From Candidatus Hydrogenedentota bacterium (GTDB lineage: Bacteria > Hydrogenedentota > Hydrogenedentia > Hydrogenedentales > JAEUWI01), in contig JAHBVV010000003.1 in NCBI GenBank assembly GCA_019637335.1, positions 124,001-188,000 of the forward strand: a stretch of 64,000 nt of DNA. The letters are read 5' to 3'. Position numbers and translations under genes: made by a program. The notes under the pieces were generated by a model. It worked only from the letters and a program-made list of their open reading frames with translations. It searched no databases and was not told where the DNA came from. Positions 54,017 through 62,580 of this stretch are shown piece after piece; within the stretch, counting starts at the first letter, position 1, and each line of letters starts with the position of its first letter.

Positions 54017-55746
54017 TACGCGCCCCGCTCCACGCCGGCCTCGTCAATAAACGCCGTCTCGAGCCGGGTTTCGCCCTTTTCCAACCGGAGCGTGAAGTCC
54101 GCTGCAACGTCGCCCTCGTTCACGGGACTCGACGCCTCCTGGCCGCCAATTCGAATGCGCGCCTCCACGATCGCCAGGGCCGCGCCGCCATCCACCGCCG
54201 CGCGAATGGGCGCGTTGGCCTCCCGGGGCCAGCGGCGGAGCGCGAAGTGGTATTCGCCCGCTTCCGCAACCTCCACCGCCCAGAATCCGTTCCCCGCAAG
54301 CCCGGCCAGAATGTGTTTCTGATGCCACGGGATCTGCTCGATCGGGGTATGCCAGTCGTGCCCGTTCAGGTGCGTCGCCCCCTGGCCCGCCGCGCCGATA
54401 ACCAGCGGGCAATAGCGGTCAAAGGTCCGGGAAACATCCGCCCACCAGCGCTCGTAGACCTCCCGCAAGTGCGCGGCGAGGGCGGGCTCTTCCGCGGCGC
54501 GATCCTGCTCCTGCCCGGGGTCGCGCGACAGATCGTAAAGCTCCGTCCCGTTAATCAGCCGCCAGCGGCCTTCAAGCACCGCGCTCTTGCGCCATTTCTC
54601 CGGGTGCTCGATGCGCTGGGAGTCCACCACGATCGCGCGTTCGGGCGCGGGCGTTTCGGGCGCGTTAAGCCACGGCGCCAGGGACACGCCATCAAAGGGC
54701 GGGCCACCTTCCGGGGAAATGCCGCAGTAGCCGAGCAGCGTGGGGAGGAGGTCAATGTGGGCCGAGAGCACGGGGATGTCCGCGCCCCGCGCAACCGGCC
54801 CCGCGGGCCAGCGCACGAAACACGGCACGCGGTGGCCCCCTTCGTATTCGCTTCCCTTGGCCCCGCGCATCCCCGCCCGATCGCCCGCCGATGTGCCGTT
54901 GTCGGTCATGAAGATCAAGATCGTGTCTTCCGCGATCCCCTGTTCGTCCAGCGTCTGGAGCAGCCGGCCCATATTCTCGTCGAGATTCGCGATCATCCCG
55001 TAGAAGTTGGCCTGATCGTCGCTCAGCCCCTGCGCCTTGAACGGCTCGCTGTATTCCGGGGGCACGATATACGGATGGTGCGGCGCGTTCGTCGGCAGGT
55101 AGCAGAAAAATGGCGCATCCCGGTGCTCCGTGATGAAACGCCGGGCCGCGTCAAACCACACATCGGTGCAATACGCTTCGAAGCTCTCCGGTTCGCCGTT
55201 GTGGAAGTACGTGTCGTTGATGTATTCGTTGCCCCAGTAGTCCGGCGTCTGGCCGATGCCGCCGCCGCCATGCGCCAGTACCTCCTGAAACCCGCGATCC
55301 CGCGGGCGGTACGGGTAGTCGTCGCCCAGGTGCCACTTCCCGAAAAGGCCCGTGCGGTACCCCGCCCCCGCGAAGTAGTCCGCCATCGTCTTTTCGTCGC
55401 GCGCCAGCAGCGATCGCCCCATCACCGTATGCCACACCCCGCTCCGGTTGTTGTAGCGCCCCGTCAGCAGCGCCGCGCGCGTCGGCGCGCACGTCGGGCT
55501 CACGTGGAAATCCGTCAGGCGCGCGCTCTCCGCATGCAACCGGTCCAGGTGCGGTGTCTTCAACACGGGATTCCCCAGACAACCCAGATCCCCGTAGCCC
55601 TGATCGTCGGTCATCACCAGAACGACATTCGGACGCCGGGATGCGCGCGCCGGCACCGCCGCCCCGCAGGCCAGCGCCCCAACAGCGGCCCCGCATAGAA
55701 ACGCGCGGCGGGAAAAACGGGGCTGGGCGACAAAGTCAGCGGGCAT
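53989..55746 (-). CDS. Tat-exported Cys-type sulfatase
   Basis: The 585-residue protein begins with a twin-arginine signal ('[20 protein letters not shown]'). '[20 protein letters not shown]' supplies two metal-binding aspartates. '[16 protein letters not shown]' is the CxPxR site whose Cys86 becomes formylglycine. 'LFGKWHLGD' and '[20 protein letters not shown]' complete the active site. The C-terminal ~130 residues form an extra beta domain. It hydrolyses sulfate esters, probably on sulfated polysaccharides, in the periplasm. A strong GGAAGGAG site precedes ATG 55746. No maturase is in the window. Confidence 0.92.
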   Translation of the reverse strand: MPADFVAQPRFSRRAFLCGAAVGALACGAAVPARASRRPNVVLVMTDDQGYGDLGCLGNPVLKTPHLDRLHAESARLTDFHVSPTCAPTRAALLTGRYNNRSGVWHTVMGRSLLARDEKTMADYFAGAGYRTGLFGKWHLGDDYPYRPRDRGFQEVLAHGGGGIGQTPDYWGNEYINDTYFHNGEPESFEAYCTDVWFDAARRFITEHRDAPFFCYLPTNAPHHPYIVPPEYSEPFKAQGLSDDQANFYGMIANLDENMGRLLQTLDEQGIAEDTILIFMTDNGTSAGDRAGMRGAKGSEYEGGHRVPCFVRWPAGPVARGADIPVLSAHIDLLPTLLGYCGISPEGGPPFDGVSLAPWLNAPETPAPERAIVVDSQRIEHPEKWRKSAVLEGRWRLINGTELYDLSRDPGQEQDRAAEEPALAAHLREVYERWWADVSRTFDRYCPLVIGAAGQGATHLNGHDWHTPIEQIPWHQKHILAGLAGNGFWAVEVAEAGEYHFALRRWPREANAPIRAAVDGGAALAIVEARIRIGGQEASSPVNEGDVAADFTLRLEKGETRLETAFIDEAGVERGAYYVSVTRTG

Positions 55747-55889
55747 GATACAACTCCTTCCAGGAATGGCGTGCGTGCCGTATACTCTTGCCCATTTCAG
55801 AAAGGATGTCAAGTTGGGCGCGCGCCCCCGGGTCAGGCATACTGGGCGCGCTCGCACAACGAAGACCAGGTCAATTTGGAGGATATACC

Positions 55890-56906
55890 ATGCGCCGCGC
55901 CGCCCGTTTGCTGCCAATCCTGCTTGTCGCGATCGGCGGCGGCCTCGTCCATCCGGCGGGCGCCTCCACCGGGGACAATTGGGAAGTCCACCGCGTGATT
56001 CCCGGCGGGCGAATTGACGCCGTCGCCAGCCTGGGCAACGGCATAGTACTCGCCGGGTCCCGCAATCCCAAACCCGGCCACATTTTCCGCAGCACCGACT
56101 GCGGCGAAACCTGGACCGACCTCGGCAACCTGCTGGGCGAGGGCCTTCATACGGGCAGCGTCACATGCATCGCCTCCGCCGGCGAGGGCGTCGCCTACCT
56201 CGTCACGGGAGACGCGCACGTCTGGAAATCGGCGGACTGGGGGCTGACCTGGACGCCCCTGGGCCAGGTATCGGACATGCCCCGCCTCGAGCCCTACCAC
56301 TTCAGCTACAGTATCACCGTGCTACCCTCGGGCACGGTATTGATCAGCAACACCAACCCGGACGGCGGCCACGTCTTCCGCTCTGAGGATGGCGGCGCGA
56401 CCTGGGACGATGTGGGGGCCATATCGCCGAAGGCGCTGTACCGCTTCGAAAAAACGTCGGATGGCGTCCTCGTCAATGGCTGGGCCGGACACGTATACAA
56501 GAGCGCCGACGACGGCAAGACCTGGGCTGATCTCGGCAAGCTCAGCGACCAGGCGCTGTACGCCACGGAATACCTGGAGGACGGCGTGGTGCTGCAGGGC
56601 GGCGAAGACGGGCGCATCTTCCGGAGCGACGACTTCGGCGCAACGTGGACCGAAGTCGCCCGTTTCCCCGATTCCGCCGACGATTTCGTCTACCTGGGGA
56701 ACGGCGTCGTTCTGTACAGCACCTACACGGGCGAGCGAAACGTCTACCGGTCAACCGACGCCGGCCGCACCTGGGCCTCCATCGGGCCCGTACCCGCCGG
56801 CGCCGAAGGCGACACCCTCGACCACGCCGTGGCCGTACCCTGCGGCGACGCCGCAGTCAGCGTGGGGGGAACGGCCCGAGGCAACATCCTGCGCTACCGC
56901 CCGTAG
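55890..56906 (+). CDS. Secreted BNR/Asp-box beta-propeller protein
   Basis: The 338-residue protein has a signal peptide (to about residue 26). At least six Asp-box repeats of the form 'S.D.G.TW' are visible ('[20 protein letters not shown]', '[20 protein letters not shown]', '[14 protein letters not shown]', '[14 protein letters not shown]', '[20 protein letters not shown]', '[14 protein letters not shown]'). This is the sialidase/photosystem-assembly-like propeller fold. No sialidase arginine triad was found. GGAGG precedes the ATG. It is probably an exported binding protein or glycosidase-like. Confidence 0.8.
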   Translation: MRRAARLLPILLVAIGGGLVHPAGASTGDNWEVHRVIPGGRIDAVASLGNGIVLAGSRNPKPGHIFRSTDCGETWTDLGNLLGEGLHTGSVTCIASAGEGVAYLVTGDAHVWKSADWGLTWTPLGQVSDMPRLEPYHFSYSITVLPSGTVLISNTNPDGGHVFRSEDGGATWDDVGAISPKALYRFEKTSDGVLVNGWAGHVYKSADDGKTWADLGKLSDQALYATEYLEDGVVLQGGEDGRIFRSDDFGATWTEVARFPDSADDFVYLGNGVVLYSTYTGERNVYRSTDAGRTWASIGPVPAGAEGDTLDHAVAVPCGDAAVSVGGTARGNILRYRP

Positions 56907-57254
56907 CGCCGCAACGCCCGACGCCACGGTAACCACCCCGAAAAGAACGTGGCACAGGCGTCCCGCCTGTGTTCCGCGCCGAAGGTGCGGCAGGGACTCC
57001 GACATTCCTGAGTGGATCACCCAATAACCGCCGCATATCGGCACGCCGCCACGATCATTCAACGCGCGCCAACGTGGCCTGGCCTTCCAGGTTGAGACTG
57101 CGTGAGCGGAGGGTTCGAACAGCCCATTGAGGTCGTGAACACAGCCTCGGATTTCCAAAGCGAGACGGTCCTTTCTTCATTCGTGTCCATTCGCGTTAAT
57201 TCGCGGTTCAACTTTTTGGTTGTGGCAGGCGACTGCCCTGCGTCCACTCGTGGT
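56907..57254. repeat. Convergent intergenic region with palindrome and 10-bp triple repeat
   Basis: ACAGGCGTCCCGCCTGTG (56954-56971) is the same hairpin found at 2901 and 60861. Three 10-bp units, ATTCGTGTCC, ATTCGCGTTA and ATTCGCGGTT, run from 57179 to 57208. This ATTCGNGT-type repeat is familiar from intergenic DNA of several planctomycete- and verrucomicrobia-like genomes. No gene is supported. Confidence 0.55.
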
Positions 57255-58448
57255 TCACTCGTCTTCCGTCGCGTCCAACGGCTGCTCCACACCCCCCTCC
57301 GCATCCTCCCGCCGGAATTCATACCATGCCCCGTCAAGCGCCACGATAACCGGCTCCGCGACATCACACAGGTGGTGCAGGTCATTGTGCCGGTCCAACA
57401 TCGCGTTCCAGGCGGCGGACGGAATCGCAATCACCGTGCGCGGCTCCGCGCCATAGCCCGCCTCGCGCCAGGTCCCATCCTCCAGGCGGAATTCGCGATC
57501 GCGCCACTGCCGGACCGTCACCGCGACGGCGTCCGCCGGCCCCTCGGCCAGATCGGGCGCCGGTGGCGCCATCTTAAGTTGGAAAGCGGCCTCGGGGGCC
57601 TCTGAACTCTCTTTCGCCGCACCGGGCCCGGCGGGCGCAACCGGTTCCTCGGCCGGCTGAGACGCGGCCCGCGCGCCCGCAGCCCGACCCAACGCGGCGC
57701 CGCCGCCAAATCCACCACCTGCCAAACCGCCGCCGCCGAAGCCGCCACCTCCACCCCCAAGCCCGACGCCCCGCGCGCCGTCATCCGCCGCCGCCGATTC
57801 GGCCTCCAGAGGCTCCGACGCCATGGCGGTTTCCGCGGCAGTGGCGCCGGCGGCCAGATCCTCCCGCCCAATCGCGCGGGCGGGCGCGGGTGGTGACGCA
57901 GGTGGCGCCGGAGCGGGTGGGGGCGCGGCTCCTGCGCTCTCCGAGAACGCGGCCACGTCTTCATCCGACATCGCGGGCGCCGATCGCAGCGCCAGCGTTT
58001 CGCCCGAGAGCGGGGCGGCGGGCGGCGCCTCGGCCATCGGCATCGCCTCGTTCGCCATGTGGGCTTCGGGCGCAGCCGCACTCGGCGCCGCCTCGTACCG
58101 CGCCATATCCAGCGCGCTCTGGCCCGACTGGGCCCCGCGCCATACCACCAGACCGCCGACCAGCGCGATTGACGCCGCCGCCAGCCCATAGCGCCACCAG
58201 AACGCGCCCGGCAGCCGCCGGGACGCGGGCCGGAGCGCTTCCCGCACGCGCGCTTCGAAATCCGCCGGCGCCTTCACCGGATGGTGATACCGGTACGCTT
58301 CCGTGACCTGCTTGTAGCCGTGCAGCTCACGGAGGCAGTCGGAGCATTCCGAAAGGTGCTCTTCCACCAGCTCGCGGTCTTCCGCGTTAAGCTCGTCATC
58401 GAGCAGCGCCGAGAATTCGGTCCGTATGTGTTCGCAATTCAAGGCCAT
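57255..58448 (-). CDS. Zinc-finger anti-sigma factor with transmembrane helix and glycine-rich linker
   Basis: The 397-residue protein starts with an anti-sigma zinc-binding domain ('EEHLSECSDCLRE', giving His31-x3-Cys35-x2-Cys38). A membrane helix lies at ~88-106 ('YGLAAASIALVGGLVVW'). The exported part is rich in Ala/Pro, then a Gly-rich stretch (~225-255), then a folded domain of ~110 residues ('RQWRDREFRLEDGTWREAGY', 'VIAIPSAAWNAMLDRHNDLH'). It should hold the ECF factor encoded 28 bases upstream. The ATG at 58448 follows the sigma stop at 58477. The signal sensed is unknown. Confidence 0.85.
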   Translation of the reverse strand: MALNCEHIRTEFSALLDDELNAEDRELVEEHLSECSDCLRELHGYKQVTEAYRYHHPVKAPADFEARVREALRPASRRLPGAFWWRYGLAAASIALVGGLVVWRGAQSGQSALDMARYEAAPSAAAPEAHMANEAMPMAEAPPAAPLSGETLALRSAPAMSDEDVAAFSESAGAAPPPAPAPPASPPAPARAIGREDLAAGATAAETAMASEPLEAESAAADDGARGVGLGGGGGGFGGGGLAGGGFGGGAALGRAAGARAASQPAEEPVAPAGPGAAKESSEAPEAAFQLKMAPPAPDLAEGPADAVAVTVRQWRDREFRLEDGTWREAGYGAEPRTVIAIPSAAWNAMLDRHNDLHHLCDVAEPVIVALDGAWYEFRREDAEGGVEQPLDATEDE

Positions 58449-58476
58449 AATCAATGGGGACGGGGCGAGGGCTTCC

Positions 58477-59079
58477 TTAGAGCAGCCCGCGCCGCGTCAG
58501 GCACTCCTTCAGCAGCTTGCGCGCCTGGTTCAAACGCGATTTCACCGTGCCCTCCGGGCAATCGGCGGATCGGGCGATGTCGCTGTAGCCAAGGTTGTCA
58601 AACGTGCGCAGCACAAATACCAGCCGGTACGTGTCCGGCAGGCCTTCCAGGCACGCCTTGAGCCCCTCGTCGAGCTCGCGCTTCTCCGCCAGATGGCTCG
58701 GCGTCACGTCCGTCGAGGTCGCCCGCTGCGCCACCGAAGGCGCGCTCTCGGAAAGCGCCTCGAACGATACCCCCATGTTCCGGCCCTTCCGGTTGCGATC
58801 GCGCAGCCGGTTGCGGCATGTGTTCGCGGCGATGCTGTACAGCCACGTGTACACCTGCGAATCGCCCTGGAACGTGCTCAAACTCCGGTACGCCCGCACA
58901 AACACCTCCAGCGCCACGTCCAGGCTGTCTTCATGGTTGCCAAGATAGCGGTACACCACGTTGTACACCCGGTCCTTGTAACGGCGGACCAGTTCGTCGA
59001 ACGCCGTCTCATCGCCGTTCAGGCAGGCCTCCACCAGATCAATATCCGGGGTCTTTCGGACAGCTTCCAGCAATTCCAC
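58477..59079 (-). CDS. RpoE-type ECF sigma factor
   Basis: A 200-residue ECF sigma. Region 2 ('AFDELVRRYKDRVYNVVYRY', 'SLDVALEVFVRAYRSLSTFQ', 'TWLYSIAANTCRNRLRDRNR') and region 4 ('CLEGLPDTYRLVFVLRTFDN' then 'LGYSDIARSADCPEGTVKSR') are complete. The start is GTG 59079. It is co-transcribed with its anti-sigma. The usual 'D.aQEvF' core is 'DVALEVF' here. A self-recognised promoter upstream was not identified with confidence. Confidence 0.9.
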   Translation of the reverse strand: MELLEAVRKTPDIDLVEACLNGDETAFDELVRRYKDRVYNVVYRYLGNHEDSLDVALEVFVRAYRSLSTFQGDSQVYTWLYSIAANTCRNRLRDRNRKGRNMGVSFEALSESAPSVAQRATSTDVTPSHLAEKRELDEGLKACLEGLPDTYRLVFVLRTFDNLGYSDIARSADCPEGTVKSRLNQARKLLKECLTRRGLL

Positions 59080-59175
59080 GCGTGGCGACGCTCCAACTAT
59101 TTCCTGCTACCTTGGACACCAAAACCCCGTCCGGGTTCGGACGCCGTATTGTACCCCGGCCCGCTCGGAATCCGC

Positions 59176-59404
59176 TAATCCCCCGGGCCAGGGCAATCGC
59201 ATTTAGACTTCCAACTCGAGCCGAGCGCCATACGAACCACCTTCAATGTTCAAAAGGGCGCGTGTTGGAGCGCTGGCATCCTTGCCGGCACAGATGCCGG
59301 CGCTCCAAAACGCTCACTTTCGTTTATTCAAGGTTCCAAATCGACTCAAAATTACGCCCAAATACCGAGATCGATTATAAATGCGATTGCCCTAATCCCC
59401 GGGC
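59176..59404. mobile_element. MITE-like element, family 1 copy B (inverted relative to copy A)
   Basis: A 204-bp unit (59189-59392) has ends CAGGGCAATCGCATTTA and TAAATGCGATTGCCC and a nested inverted repeat TTGGAGCGCTGGCAT / ATGCCGGCGCTCCAA. It is flanked by TAATCCCCCGGGC (59176-59188) and TAATCCCCGGGC (59393-59404), a direct repeat with one C difference. It aligns with the reverse complement of 25610-25838 but is shorter inside. It lies between the ECF sigma gene and the M20 peptidase gene. Confidence 0.85.
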
Positions 59405-59471
59405 GTTTGCCATCCGCCGGGGACGATACGGTATGCTATGCGCTCAACCCCCCTCTGGAGAACCTCGACTC

Positions 59472-60845
59472 ATGTCCCAAATGGAACAGGCCCTCGCCCA
59501 GGCCCGGCGCGATCGCGAGCGGCACCTCGCCGAATACCGCGAAGTCCTGGCGATTCCCAGCATTTCCACCTTGTCCGAGCACAAGGGCGACGTCCTGCGC
59601 ACGGCGGAGTGGCTCGCGGCACAGCTCCGCGCGCTGCGCATGGACAACGTGGAAATCATCCCGACCGCCGGCCATCCCATCGTTTATGGCGAGTGGCTGC
59701 ATGCCCCGGACAAGCCGACCATCCTGATCTACGGCCACTACGACGTCCAGCCCGTCGACCCCGTCAACGAATGGGATTCCCCGCCCTTTGGCGGCGACAT
59801 CCGCGGCGACTTTCTCTACGGGCGCGGCGCTTCGGACATGAAAGGACAGATCTTCGCGCAGATCAAGGCCATGGAATGCCTCGCCGCGCACGGGGACTAC
59901 CCCGTGAACGTCAAGTATCTCCTGGAAGGCGAAGAGGAAATCGGCTCGCCAAGCCTGCCGGGCTTCATCGCCGAAAACCGGGATCGGCTTGCCTGCGACG
60001 CCGTCCTGAACTGCGACGCCGGCATCCACGACAAGGACACCCCCGCAATCACCTACTCCCTGCGCGGGCTCGCCTATTTCGAGCTCGAAATCCGCACCGC
60101 AAAGAAGGATCTCCACAGCGGCCTCTTCGGTGGCTCCGTGCGCAACCCGCTCCATGTGCTCGCAGACGTGATTTCCGCCATGCACGACGCCGACGGCCGC
60201 GTGACCCTGCCCGGCTTCTACGACAACGTGCGGGCGCTGAGCGACGAGGAGCGTGAATTGCTCCGCCAGGTGCCCTACTCCGACGCGGACTGGACCGCCA
60301 TGGCGGGGACCCAGCGCTGCTTTGGCGAGGCGGGCTTCACCACCGTCGAGCGCATCGGCGCACGCCCGACCCTCGAGGTTAACGGCGTCTGGGGCGGATT
60401 CACCGGCGAAGGCGCGAAAACCGTTCTCCCCGCGCGCGCCCACGCCAAAATCAGCGCGCGCCTCGTCGCCGATCAGGATCCCGACGCCGTCGAGGGGCAG
60501 TTGCGCGCCTTTCTGGAGGCGCATGTGCCGGCGGATGTCGCCTGGAGCCTGCACAAGCACTCCAGCGGCCCCGGCTCGACCATGGATCGCAAGTCCCCCT
60601 ATATGAAGGCCGCCGAAGAGGCCCTCAAGACCGTCTTCGGAAAAGCGCCCCTCTTCAAGCGCGAAGGGGGGAGCGTGCCCATCGTCGGCCTCCTGCAGAA
60701 GCAGCTCGGCGTCGACACCGTGATGCTGGGGTTTGCGCTCCCAGACGACGGCATCCACGGCCCGAACGAGCGCCAGTACCTGCCGAACTTCTACCGCGGC
60801 ATCGAAACCTACATCCACTACCTGTGCGCGCTCGGGACAAAATAG
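59472..60845 (+). CDS. M20-family metallo-dipeptidase
   Basis: The 457-residue protein matches the M20/CPG2-like dipeptidases. The zinc-site motifs are 'PTILIYGHYDVQPVDP' (His, Asp), 'LYGRGASDMKGQIFAQIKAM' (bridging Asp) and 'VKYLLEGEEEIGSPSLPGFI' (Glu-Glu base and ligand). 'NCDAGIHDKDTPAITYSLRG' and the C-terminal 'DDGIHGPNERQYLPNFYRGI' supply further ligands. A dimerisation insert (~190-310) is present. It is cytoplasmic and probably hydrolyses dipeptides. Confidence 0.9.
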   Translation: MSQMEQALAQARRDRERHLAEYREVLAIPSISTLSEHKGDVLRTAEWLAAQLRALRMDNVEIIPTAGHPIVYGEWLHAPDKPTILIYGHYDVQPVDPVNEWDSPPFGGDIRGDFLYGRGASDMKGQIFAQIKAMECLAAHGDYPVNVKYLLEGEEEIGSPSLPGFIAENRDRLACDAVLNCDAGIHDKDTPAITYSLRGLAYFELEIRTAKKDLHSGLFGGSVRNPLHVLADVISAMHDADGRVTLPGFYDNVRALSDEERELLRQVPYSDADWTAMAGTQRCFGEAGFTTVERIGARPTLEVNGVWGGFTGEGAKTVLPARAHAKISARLVADQDPDAVEGQLRAFLEAHVPADVAWSLHKHSSGPGSTMDRKSPYMKAAEEALKTVFGKAPLFKREGGSVPIVGLLQKQLGVDTVMLGFALPDDGIHGPNERQYLPNFYRGIETYIHYLCALGTK

Positions 60846-60853
60846 TCCGAAAA

Positions 60854-60902
60854 GCCCATCACAGGCGTCTCGCCTGTGTATCCGCGCCGTAAGGCGCGCC
60901 AA
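60854..60902. repeat. Short palindromic repeat
   Basis: ACAGGCGTCTCGCCTGTG at 60861-60878, followed by gcgccgtaaggcgc. It is identical in the first hairpin to the copy at 2901-2918 and lies just after the peptidase stop codon. Confidence 0.7.
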
Positions 60903-60982
60903 CCCTCGAGTTAAGCCGGGTTGCTCAAACCCGGACCGGGCGCTCGCCTCCGACGCCCGGCGTTCAGATGGAAGGGAAGAAC

Positions 60983-62302
60983 ATGTCCACGCGACAACGC
61001 TGGGCCGACCTGATTCGGCTCGAAGACTGGTGGGCCATCTGGCTCGGATTCATCGTGCTCGCGGCGGCCTCCGCCGGCTGGATCGCCGACATCCCCAAAA
61101 TGCCGAAATGGACCTGGGGCGAGTTCGGCGCCCTCGCGGAAAGCATCCCCTACGGCGGCGCGGTCCTGCTCGCCATCGGGCTCTACGTGCTGTTCGGCGC
61201 CGCGATCGCCATCATGCAGCGCGGGGGAGCCGCCGCGCGGTTCGCGCCCGGTTTCTTCTTCATCTTCGCGCTGGCCGCCGTCTCCAGTATCCTCTCGAAC
61301 GAAACCATCGTTCGATACTACGGCATCAACTATGCCTTCTGGGCTGTTGGCATCGGCCTGCTGCTGGCGAATAGCTTCGGAACGCCCGCCTGGCTTCGGC
61401 CCGCGATCCGAACCGAGTTCTACATCAAAACCGGGCTCGTCCTCATGGGCGCCGAAATCCTCTTCGGCAATATCCTCCGCTTCGGGGCCTACGGCCTGAT
61501 CATCGCCTGGGGCGTCACGCCCGTGGTCATTGTGTTCATGTGGCTCTTCGGCACGCGCGTCCTCAAAATGGTCAACAAGCCGCTTGTCATTGTAATTGCC
61601 ACGGCCACCTCCGTTTGCGGCGTTTCCGCCGCCATCGCCGCCGCCGCCGCCTCGCGCGCCAAAAAAGAAGACCTCACCATCGCCGTCGGCATGACGCTCA
61701 TCTTCACCGTGCTCATGATGCTCGCCATGCCGCTCCTCGCGCAGGCCCTCGGCCTCTCGCCGCTCATCGGCGGCGCCTGGCTCGGCGGCACCATCGACGC
61801 CACCGGCGCCGTCGGCGCGGCGGGGGCCGCGCTCGGGCCCGAAGCCGAGGCCGCCGCCATCATCGTCAAGATGATTCAGAACATCCTGATCGGCGTGGCC
61901 GCGTTCTGCATCGCCGTGTACTGGGTTACCTGCATTGAAGAAAACCCCGGCGGACGCCGGCTCGGCGTGGGGGAGATCTGGATCCGCTTCCCGAAGTTCA
62001 TCCTCGGCTTTATCGCGGCCTCCCTGCTCGCCTCCTTCGCGCTCCTGCCGGCGCTCGGCGAGGACGCCGTCGAAGGCATCCTCAAAAACACCGACGCCGT
62101 CCGGAACTGGCTCTTCGCCATGGCATTCCTATCCATTGGGCTGGAGTCCAACTTCCGCGAAATGGCCACACAGATGCGCGGCGGAAAGCCGATGATACTG
62201 TATGGCGTCGGGCAGACCTTCAACATCGTGCTCACCCTCTTCGTGGCGTGGCTCGCCCTCAGCGGCGTCCTCCTGCCGGAACCGCCGGCCCTTACCCAAT
62301 GA
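60983..62302 (+). CDS. YeiH/UPF0324-type putative sulfate exporter family permease
   Basis: A 439-residue membrane protein with ~11 helices. 'YYGINYAFWAVGIGLLLANS', 'EFYIKTGLVLMGAEILFGNI', 'VIATATSVCGVSAAIAAAAA' and 'LSPLIGGAWLGGTIDATGAV' then 'GAAGAALGPEA' are characteristic blocks of the YeiH (Cons_hypoth698) family. The 'CGVSAAIA' and 'GGTIDATG' segments are its signature. The family is annotated as putative sulfate or sulfur-compound exporters; direction and substrate are not proven. ATG 60983 is favoured by GGAAGGGAAG upstream. Its stop overlaps the next start (ATGA). Confidence 0.85.
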   Translation: MSTRQRWADLIRLEDWWAIWLGFIVLAAASAGWIADIPKMPKWTWGEFGALAESIPYGGAVLLAIGLYVLFGAAIAIMQRGGAAARFAPGFFFIFALAAVSSILSNETIVRYYGINYAFWAVGIGLLLANSFGTPAWLRPAIRTEFYIKTGLVLMGAEILFGNILRFGAYGLIIAWGVTPVVIVFMWLFGTRVLKMVNKPLVIVIATATSVCGVSAAIAAAAASRAKKEDLTIAVGMTLIFTVLMMLAMPLLAQALGLSPLIGGAWLGGTIDATGAVGAAGAALGPEAEAAAIIVKMIQNILIGVAAFCIAVYWVTCIEENPGGRRLGVGEIWIRFPKFILGFIAASLLASFALLPALGEDAVEGILKNTDAVRNWLFAMAFLSIGLESNFREMATQMRGGKPMILYGVGQTFNIVLTLFVAWLALSGVLLPEPPALTQ

Positions 62303-62541
62303 GCAGCCGTCCCCCGATAGCGGTCGCCGCGGCGCGCCTCGCGATCGCCCTCGTATCCGTCTGGTTTCTCCTCGGGACCGCCCTGCCGTGGCTCGCGCGA
62401 AGCGGCTATGCCGGTCCCGTCATGCGCGAGAACATCCGACACGACCGAGACGCGACGGCGCTCTTCTACGCCGAACACGATCGGACCTGGGAACTGCTCC
62501 GGGAAACCCGGGGGGAAGACCGCCATGCGACCGCACCGTAG
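62299..62541 (+). CDS. Small single-helix membrane protein
   Basis: An 80-residue protein translationally coupled to the permease gene (ATGA overlap). One membrane helix (~10-32, 'ARLAIALVSVWFLLGTALPW') is followed by a charged tail ('FYAEHDRTWELLRETRGEDR'). No family was recognised. Position between a permease and an ATPase-like gene suggests an accessory subunit. Confidence 0.65.
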   Translation: MSSRPPIAVAAARLAIALVSVWFLLGTALPWLARSGYAGPVMRENIRHDRDATALFYAEHDRTWELLRETRGEDRHATAP

Positions 62542-62580
62542 ATCGCAACGGGAGCGCGCGCTCCTGTCACGGAACAGATC

